Positions 8,742-14,656 of a DNA stretch of 14,656 nt are shown here, one piece after another. Source of the stretch: Aureobasidium sp. EXF-3400 (lineage: Eukaryota > Ascomycota > Dothideomycetes > Dothideales > Saccotheciaceae); contig SWBL01000632.1 in assembly GCA_024195585.1 (NCBI GenBank), forward strand, positions 1 through 14,656, in the 5' to 3' direction. A program made the translations under genes and the position numbers. The notes below the pieces were generated by a model, which was not told the origin of the DNA, did no database searches, and saw nothing but the letters and a program-made list of their open reading frames with translations. The first letter of the stretch is position 1. Every line of letters starts with the position of its first letter.

Positions 8742-9114
8742 AGTGGTTTATTCATGCTAGAATATGCAATATAAGTATTACGATTGACCATGAATCGATG
8801 CAGCCAGAGTTTGATGTTGCTACTGTGCATAGGTGTGATTGTTGCGATCAATTGGTTCCGTGACTTGAGGCAACAATGCATTGTTCCAGAGACTCAATCA
8901 AGCCAGAAGACAATGGTCGCATAAAGCGTGTTCTCGGGATCGACGGCGTCCGGTACTCGCAAGAAGGCGGGCAGTCTGTGCGACATAAGGCTGGGGCATT
9001 AGGCCTCTGATACGTCACCTAGCAATGACGCGCGAAGTGTCTGGGTGAGCTCAATCTTCCCCTGGAGAGCTCAATGCATTCACTTTCTTACTGCCATCCC
9101 GCTTCACACACAAA
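8742..9114 (+). promoter_or_regulatory. DGAT2 upstream region with CRE-like sites
   Basis: This 373-bp gap holds the tRNA 5' flank and the DGAT2 promoter and leader. TACGTCA (9011-9017) and TGACGCG (9026-9032) are opposed ATF/CREB-type half sites 100 bp before the start codon. GAGCTCAAT is repeated shortly after (near 9047 and 9066). No clear TATA box is visible. Regulation by a bZIP factor is only a suggestion. Confidence 0.3.
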
Positions 9115-10894
9115 ATGTCTCTGAACGCAGAGCCCGCTGATCCGCAGGAGCGACAGGAACATCATCTCCCACCCAAGTCGTTCGCCGACGCAGCTCACGA
9201 AGCTCTCGATCAAAATGGCCAAGATTCAATCGACGAAGAACTCATCAAGGAAACACCTCCGACGAGGAAGCTTTCGAGAAAAGGCAGCATCGAGCCTCGT
9301 CCACTCCAGGAAATGCTAGACGAGGAGGAGAAACAACCTTCATTACCATCAACACCCGTCCAACCTCGCCGCACTCGCTCTCAAAAGCAGGAAAAGTTAT
9401 GGGCAGATATGGCTGAGGAGGGTGTCAACACCGATGCACACCCCGTCATCGATCTCCATCCCGGCGAGGGCCATGAACCCCATGCAAATGGCGAGGAGTT
9501 CACAGGACAGGGTCACAACGAATCGCCCAAGAGTCCAGCTCAGCTTGGTCGACCTCACAAACGTACTTCTTCCATAAAGTCAAACAAGTCCATGACCTCG
9601 AAGAAGCCCGTCTCAGAAGGCCCAGATGGCCAGCAACAGAAACTTGTATACGAAAAGTTCGAGAGTCCTGATGGCAAGCAATTGACCAGCGTGAAGCCCG
9701 ATGATTCGTATGAGGAGGCTTTGAGGCAAGATGAGAAGGAAGCTCCCCGGGAGAAACAAAAGCAAACCAAGGCTTCCAGGGATGAACTCGTTAGCGGAAG
9801 AAGAGCCGGAGCAGGCTGGGAGTCGTCGGCGTATGTTCACTCACTCCTCCAACTCTGCATTAGCTAACACGCATCCCAGCATAAGATGGGCGCCACTCAA
9901 CGTTCCGCTCCAGCGTCGACTCCAGACGGGTATGGTGCTCATTCATACTTTGAGCATTGCCCTCTTCCTTGCAGCCTTCTTCGTTCTTTGTGCCATTCCT
10001 GTGCTCTGGCCGCTGTTGTTGCCTTACCTCCTCTACGTCCTCTTCTCCAAAGCTGGCACCTCAGGCACACTCAAGTATCGCTCCGAGTGGCTGCGGCGCC
10101 TTCCAGTGTGGTCACTCTTCGCCTCATACTTCCCTGCTCGTCTCCATCGTTCTCAAGAGCTACCTGCCACCCGCAAGTACGTCTTTGGCTACCACCCGCA
10201 TGGCATCATTAGCCACGGTGCTTTTGTCGCCTTTGCAACCGAGGCCCTTGGCTTCGCGCAGTTGTTCCCGGGAATCACCAACACCCTCCTGACCCTTGAC
10301 TCGAACTTCCGTATCCCTCTCTACCGCGATTATGCCTTGCGTCTTGGTCTGGCCTCAGTCTCTCGTGAAAGTTGCGAGAACATTCTCTCCAAGGGTGGTC
10401 CCAACGGCGAGGGCATGGGTCGCGCCATCACTATTGTTGTTGGCGGTGCTCGCGAATCACTCGACGCTCAGCCTAACAGCCTGCGTCTTGTACTCGCTCG
10501 CCGCAAGGGTTTCGTTAAGCTCGCCATCCGCACCGGCGCTGATCTCGTTCCTGTACTGGCGTTTGGAGAGAACGAACTTTACGAGCAGTTTGATCCTCAA
10601 GCACACCCCACCATCCACAAATTCCAACTACTGGTCAAGAAGGCTTTGGGCTTCACCATCCCACTTTTCCACGCACGTGGTGTCTTCAACTACGATGTCG
10701 GTATGATGCCTTACCGACGCCCGCTCAATATCGTCGCTGGTCGACCTATCATGGTGCGCAAGCAGGAACGTCCTGACTCCAAATACGTAGATGAGATCCG
10801 CGCTCAATATGTTGAAGAGCTTAAGCGTATCTGGGACGAGTGGAAAGATGTCTTCGCCAAGCACCGCGATGGAGATCTCGAGATTGTCGAGTAG
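9115..10894 (+). CDS. DGA1: Diacylglycerol O-acyltransferase, DGAT2 family
   Basis: Two exons (9115-9830, 9880-10894) give 576 residues. It transfers an acyl group from acyl-CoA to diacylglycerol, the last step of triacylglycerol synthesis, at the ER and lipid-droplet surface. Exon 2 holds the whole catalytic part: a hydrophobic hairpin (about 258-294), YFP (322-324), the active-site HPHG (344-347), GGARES (427-432) and R-x-GF...LVPVLAFGEN (447-470). The join GC|C makes Ala239 and keeps the frame. The start has the fungal context CACAAAATGT. Residues 1-238 are a hydrophilic, probably disordered extension, longer than in yeast Dga1 (about 418 residues in total). It has basic-directed Ser sites (RKLSRKGS 51-58, KRTSS 149-153) and a short motif PKSFADAAHEA (20-30). 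The gene stands alone between a tRNA and the small F-box-like genes. Confidence 0.95.
9831..9879 (+). other. Intron 1 of the DGAT2 gene
   Basis: Donor GTATGT (9831-9836), branch-point-like GCTAAC (9863-9868) and acceptor CCCAG ending at 9879; 49 nt. It separates the disordered N-terminal exon from the catalytic exon almost exactly at the domain border. Reading through it meets a stop at 9865-9867. Confidence 0.92.
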
Positions 10895-11202
10895 TCTCTC
10901 TTTTTTGTCATGGTTTTCTCCATGCACTTATCTTGTGCGCTAATGCTTACAGTGAGGTTTGATGTAGCTCGTGTCGATGTTGTAATCTAGATCTTAGCTT
11001 GGTAGCTGTCTGACGATTCATGCTCAATTTGAGCTCGTTCCTTCGCAACTCCCTCTAACTACCTCTTTCCGCGCATCGTTTCTGAAGCCCAAAAACTTCG
11101 CAGTATCTAAGCGAACCAAGCACTCAATCGTTCCTGCCTCCTTGTGCTCCAAATTCTCTTGCTCGCATCGCCGCCTTGTGCGCACACGTCCAGAACACAA
11201 CG
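10895..11202. other. Gap between DGAT2 and the first F-box-like gene
   Basis: About 308 bp. The first part is T-rich and likely the DGAT2 3' UTR. The last ~150 bp are C/T-rich (for example CTCCCTCTAACTACCTC near 11049) and probably form the leader of the next gene. No further structure was seen. Confidence 0.4.
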
Positions 11203-11778
11203 ATGGTTGATCGGCGAAAAGTTCTCGTCCATCGTTTTCGTCGCAGCAGGAAGCCCACTCCTCAATCACAAATATTTCCGTTCTTGGAACTACCTCTCGA
11301 GATCCGCATTATCATCTATAAATACGCGATCGCCAACGACGCACTGAAACCAACCCGACGCCATCTTCCCTCGCTCTTGCACACAAACCTACAAATCACT
11401 CGCGAGATCTACAAGTATTGTGCTCTTTTCGTACTCTACGATGTCAGATTTCCAAACATCTCACGGACAAGGTTGTCACGGCTTCCTGGATACTGCCTTT
11501 TGCCTTATCTAGTATACAAGGCCCCTCAAGCAATCGCTCTGCTGGTATTGGACCGTCAACTCAAAGACATCTTGCGTAAAGCCCAGAGATTTGCTGCACA
11601 TAAAGACAGGAAAGGACTGGAGACATACATACGAACGAGATGTGTGTACTGCAATGGTTCGAGACAGCGGCAGCGACGAAGTAGTGGTTGTTGGTCATGT
11701 CGAGATATTGTAGCGCACGAGGGTTGGCAAGAGATGTGGACGAGATATGGATATGGTTCCTTGATAAAGCACTACTGA
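11203..11778 (+). CDS. Small F-box-like protein with C-terminal Cys pairs (paralogue 1)
   Basis: A single exon of 191 residues; ATG in context ACGATGG. A basic N-terminus is followed by FLELPLEIRIIIYKYAI (27-43). This is the short LPxE(I/L)R..IY motif of fungal F-box-like/2EXR-type proteins, which in true F-box proteins binds Skp1 of SCF ubiquitin ligases. Then comes LPSLLHTNLQITREIYKYC (55-73) and, near the end, C-x2-C-x12-C-x2-C (Cys147, 150, 163, 166), which could bind a metal. The same elements occur in the same order in the next gene. There is no signal peptide or membrane segment. Fungal genomes carry many such short proteins of unknown role; a ubiquitin-ligase function is not shown. 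Confidence 0.72.
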   Translation: MVDRRKVLVHRFRRSRKPTPQSQIFPFLELPLEIRIIIYKYAIANDALKPTRRHLPSLLHTNLQITREIYKYCALFVLYDVRFPNISRTRLSRLPGYCLLPYLVYKAPQAIALLVLDRQLKDILRKAQRFAAHKDRKGLETYIRTRCVYCNGSRQRQRRSSGCWSCRDIVAHEGWQEMWTRYGYGSLIKHY

Positions 11779-12261
11779 AGGTGTTTGCTCGGCCGTGTGA
11801 TGGAGGCTGATTACAGTGATGGTGATGGCAGTGGTTGGTTTGAAGGGTATGTAACAAGTAACGTGCCTTCGTGACGATATTCCTGGAGATGGCTAATACG
11901 TCGACATATGAGTCTTGAATCTCGACAGCGAAATCCTGCTCAGAGTTAGTCAAAATCCATATACAGCTTCGAGTTATGACTAGAATTAGAGTCTGCATAG
12001 AGAATCGGTTATTTGAGTTTTGTTGAGCTAGGAGTGATCAGTTTATAAGTACTGATGGATGAGTCTTGTCGAAGAAATCTTGCTCAAATTAGATTGGTCC
12101 ATGTCACCTTCAACAGTTCAATGTTTTACGTATGATTAGGATTGAAGTTCTGTATCAAAACTGCTGAACAGTCATCCTTGTAGCGAATGATTCTGACTAT
12201 TAGATGTTCTTCGTCCTGCATTCTGCTTCACGACTTCTTGCAGACATATACACCACCCACC
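11779..12261. other. Gap between the two F-box-like genes, with a degenerate direct repeat
   Basis: About 480 bp of non-coding sequence. Two stretches, about 11908-12000 and 12059-12157, share ATGAGTCTTG at their start, then TCGA..AG.GAAATC.TGCTCA, and later TATGA.TAG.ATT, at an offset of 151-156 nt. This looks like an old, decayed duplication. The end of the gap carries the leader of the second gene. Confidence 0.45.
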
Positions 12262-12864
12262 ATGGATATCCAACCTCAGAAGCGATCGTCGTCGCCAGCG
12301 AGGACCTCTTCCGTATGGTTGCAGCCTCATAAAATTATGGTCCTGCGGCGAAAACAAAAGAACAAGCAAAAGAAGCAGCCTACTTCCTTTCTTAGTCTAC
12401 CCTTGGAGTTGCGCATTCTGGTGTACAAACATGCAATATCGGACGAAGAACACAACATTACCAAAGGCCGCCATGGTCACCGTCTACCCGGTCTCTTTCA
12501 CACGCACCCTCAGATCACGCATGAGATCTACCAGTTCTGTCACATCACCACCATCATCAACATTGCTCTACCATTACTACCTTCTCGTGGGTTCCTTTAC
12601 AACCCAATCAAGGTTTCTCAAGTTTTTATCGTACTGTCTAGATTGTGTATGGCCAGGCAAGCAATAAGAGAGTTCGGCAAACTGGAAGGACCAAGACAGC
12701 TGTCCATGAAAGTAAAAATCAAATGTTTAGGCTGCAAGAAAGGAGAGTGTGAAGGATTCAACTGGGAGAATGCTTGTTACAAGTGTTTGGAACATATACG
12801 CAAATGGAATCGCAGACATATCAAGGGGGGCTTATGCGCAAGAAACTTGTTTGTATTGTGCTGA
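12262..12864 (+). CDS. Small F-box-like protein with C-terminal Cys pairs (paralogue 2)
   Basis: A single exon of 200 residues. The ATG at 12262 has an ideal context (CCACCATGG), so it is preferred over the in-frame ATG at 12187. A Ser- and Lys-rich leader is followed by FLSLPLELRILVYKHAI (43-59), LPGLFHTHPQITHEIYQFC (75-93) and C-x2-C-x13-C-x2-C (Cys155, 158, 172, 175). It matches the neighbour at 11203-11778 in motif order and spacing, but the rest is strongly diverged, so the pair is an old tandem duplication or two members of one family. The Cys pairs suggest a small zinc-binding site; the LPxELR motif suggests an F-box-like fold. Function is not known. Confidence 0.72.
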   Translation: MDIQPQKRSSSPARTSSVWLQPHKIMVLRRKQKNKQKKQPTSFLSLPLELRILVYKHAISDEEHNITKGRHGHRLPGLFHTHPQITHEIYQFCHITTIINIALPLLPSRGFLYNPIKVSQVFIVLSRLCMARQAIREFGKLEGPRQLSMKVKIKCLGCKKGECEGFNWENACYKCLEHIRKWNRRHIKGGLCARNLFVLC

Positions 12865-12972
12865 GCTGAGAGTATGTATTCGGTCGACCGAAGTGCTCTC
12901 GCTTCATCAGGCTGAGGTAGCACATCAAATGGATATATAGGTAGAAAATCGTGGTTACGTCATCAGTACTCG

Positions 12973-12986
12973 AGAGTCACGACTCT
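12973..12986. repeat. 14-bp palindrome just upstream of tRNA copy 2
   Basis: AGAGTC-AC-GACTCT, arms of 6 bp around two bases, ends one base before the tRNA start at 12988. The other tRNA copy does not have it. It may be chance, or it may lie in the tRNA 5' leader. Confidence 0.6.
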
Positions 12987-12987
12987 T

Positions 12988-13058
12988 GTCGCAGTGGTGT
13001 AATGGTTAGCATTAGCGCCTTCCAAGCGCTAGACCCTGGTTCGATTCCTGGCTGCGAC
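12988..13058 (+). tRNA. tRNA-Gly (anticodon UCC), copy 2
   Basis: All 71 nt are the same as copy 1 (8671-8741), in the opposite orientation. The stems are fully paired apart from G-U pairs in the D arm and the shared U-U mismatch in the T stem. Anticodon TCC sits in the loop CTTCCAA; there is no intron. The A and B boxes are intact and a TTTT stop follows, so the gene looks functional. The 5' flanks of the two copies differ, while about 11 of 12 nt after the 3' end agree. Confidence 0.95.
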
Positions 13059-13063
13059 ATCTC

Positions 13064-13067
13064 TTTT
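13064..13067 (+). terminator. Pol III T-tract of the plus-strand tRNA-Gly
   Basis: TTTT five nucleotides after the tRNA end (spacer ATCTC). Spacing and trailer match copy 1. Confidence 0.65.
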
Positions 13068-13839
13068 GCCAAAAGTTGCCTTACTTTTGTTACGATCTTA
13101 CGGCCGTCACTTCTAGAATCAGATTGGAGTCACTTGTGTTTGAGCTTGTAGGACTCAAGGCCTTATTTTTGCCTGGGACGCCTCGACAAATCTTCGAAGC
13201 CTGCATCCACAAGATGGTATGAGTAGCAATACTAGTGGAATTTACATCACTGAAGCAACTTTTTGCGGAAGTGCCAAAGAATTGGAGTCTCATTTTTCTG
13301 CTCGGGCACGACTTGACGACAAGCCTCAAAGCAGTGTGCAAACAATACCTATCTAATCCAAGAATGTACTCTGAAACTTAGTCCGCCAGCGTGCTACTCA
13401 AATACAGGCGGGTCTGTAATAGCCAGAGCTTCCACGAGCCCTCATTCTCGACCCTTGCTCCTTCTCATCTTACGACCCACCAGGACCCGTACAATGATGA
13501 ACATCGCGGGTCACTAAATGTGACGAGATGTGAGGAGAGTCAAGGACGAGGGGAGAGAAGAACGGGATTATTGATCTTGCGCGGTTGTCTCGTCGGATAC
13601 CAACAATGGAATATGTGTTGGTTGACGCCTGATAGTGTATCTGCCTCACGCTTCGAAGGAAATGTAGGGTGTGGGGGAGCAAAAGTGAGAGAAGGTTGTG
13701 GACAGAGAAAGTCTATCAGAACGTTCGTGGATATAATAAGGTCTTTTCTCACATTGGTGACAAGAAAGTAGGGGTTTCGAATAAGACAAGCGTGGCGAGG
13801 TCATAGACCCATGATTGAATCCGCTTTTTTTCTTTTGCT
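13068..13839. other. Intergenic stretch between tRNA copy 2 and the taxilin gene
   Basis: About 770 bp. Open stretches on both strands are short and carry no recognisable domain. The part near 13500-13720 is purine-rich on the plus strand. The last ~60 bp are probably the 3' UTR of the minus-strand taxilin gene. I see no RNA gene or repeat array. Confidence 0.45.
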
Positions 13840-14656
13840 TTAATGCTTCACACCATTCACTGGCTGTGAGGGTTGTCGAACCTTGCCATTCGCGCCCTGA
13901 GTCAGCTCACCTGTTGGCGGTGGCGGAGGGGGTGGTGGCACTGGGCCGTATGTGCGAGGTCGTTGATCGACGGCTTCGTCCTCGGTGTCATCATCGTACT
14001 CGGCCTCGACGCTGCCCTCCTCATCCTCGTCATATTCGTCATATTCGGAATCTGTCTCGGCAAGGTCGTCTTCCTCATCTTCTTCGTCGGGGTGGTGGGC
14101 TGGGTTTGGAGCACCCGGGGCGGCGTTGACCATATCTGCGCGGCCGTAACCATTGGTCTGCATGGCGCGACAGAGCTTCTTCAGCTTCTCGTTCTCCTTG
14201 TGTAGGCGATCGATGGTTTGCTGTGAGTGGGTGCGTTCCTCGGCCATCTGGAAGATGTTTTTGTTCGTGGCCTCTTGCTTGCGTGTCAATTGCATGTTTT
14301 CCTTCTCTAAACGCTTGGACTTCTTGCTCATTTCTTCCATCTCTTTGCGGAACGTCAGGAACAGATCGTTACTGTTGTTGAGGGTGTCTTCGACCTGCTA
14401 ATGCGGTCAGTGAGTGAGATGGCACTGCCTAAGTTGGAAAGGGGGAGGAAGTTGGTCGTTGGGCGGTGGCGGCTGTACTGGTGGTAGTAGAGACGGGCGG
14501 GGGCTCTCTACGAGAGAGGTAGAAAGACATGGACGAGGGCAGCATGTTTGGAAAAAAGTCTCACCTGCTTAAACTTCTCCACATAAATATTCAGCTGACT
14601 GCGCAGTTCATTCTCTGTTTGGGAAAAGGTAGATACCTGACGGGTCAACTGATGCG
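13840..14656 (-). CDS. Taxilin family coiled-coil protein, C-terminal part
   Basis: Read on the minus strand, a partial exon (14656-14565) and the last exon (14394-13840) give the C-terminal ~215 residues; the N-terminal part lies beyond the right edge. The sequence matches the taxilin pattern: LNIYVEKFKQ|VEDTLNNSN, LFLTFRKEMEEMSKKSKRLE, MAEERT and LKKLCRAMQ, all heptad-rich coiled coil. Animal taxilins bind syntaxins and the nascent-polypeptide complex and act in vesicle traffic; the fungal role is little known. After the coiled coil comes a tail with a dense Asp/Glu stretch (PDEEDEEDDLAETDSEYDEY and on), then eight prolines in a row and a basic end with stop at 13842-13840. The splice join keeps the frame and restores the family spacing. 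Confidence 0.9.
14395..14564 (-). other. Intron of the taxilin gene
   Basis: On the minus strand the donor is GTGAGA (14564-14559), a branch-point-like CACTGACC lies shortly before the end, and the acceptor is CAG ending at 14395. This 170-nt intron is long for this window. The acceptor is TAGCAG, a NAGNAG pair: use of the first AG (intron 14398-14564) would insert one Gln. The CAG form fits the spacing of animal taxilins better. Confidence 0.82.

Noticed and set aside
9731..9879. ATG at 9731 as start of a separate shorter DGAT2
   Set aside because: This ATG lies in another frame inside exon 1. Splicing 9831-9879 links exon 1 and exon 2 in frame, giving a protein with a natural join before the DGAT2 domain.

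Overview
This window is nuclear DNA of a filamentous ascomycete fungus (Pezizomycotina, possibly Dothideomycetes; the class is an impression from protein and RNA style, not a computed placement). The evidence is: 49-50 nt introns with GT..AG ends and CTAAY branch points, a dispersed single 5S rRNA gene with an upstream TATA box, two monocistronic tRNA genes, well separated genes on both strands, and fungal-type proteins. I see no prokaryotic operon structure, plasmid or phage genes, CRISPR array or virus.

Layout, left to right. A 5S rRNA gene on the minus strand is cut by the left edge (1-94). About 3.4 kb follows with no convincing gene. A two-exon nucleotide-sugar dehydrogenase gene lies on the plus strand (3658-4937); a 13-bp inverted repeat sits just upstream of its start codon. 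A 2.1-kb stretch without a recognisable gene follows. Next, on the minus strand, is an acyl-protein-thioesterase-like alpha/beta hydrolase (7083-7803), broken by a one-base frameshift in a run of five C (five G on the coding strand). A 20-bp tandem repeat (8525-8572) and a tRNA-Gly(UCC) gene on the minus strand (8671-8741) precede a two-exon DGAT2-type diacylglycerol acyltransferase (9115-10894, plus). Then come two small related genes in tandem with an F-box-like motif and a C-terminal Cys-rich pair (11203-11778 and 12262-12864, both plus). An identical second tRNA-Gly(UCC) follows on the plus strand (12988-13058). After another 0.8 kb, the C-terminal part of a fungal taxilin on the minus strand runs off the right edge (13840-14656).

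The genes do not form an obvious pathway. DGAT2 (triacylglycerol synthesis) and the thioesterase/lysophospholipase-like hydrolase both touch lipid metabolism, but they lie in opposite orientation with a tRNA between them. I would not call them a cluster.

Points most worth a second look: the frameshift that separates the catalytic His from the Ser and Asp of the hydrolase; the identical inverted tRNA pair bounding a 4.4-kb block; the diverged tandem F-box-like/Cys-pair paralogues; the unusual C-terminal signature of the dehydrogenase; and the inverted repeat in front of it. I did not find a clearly new multi-gene system here.
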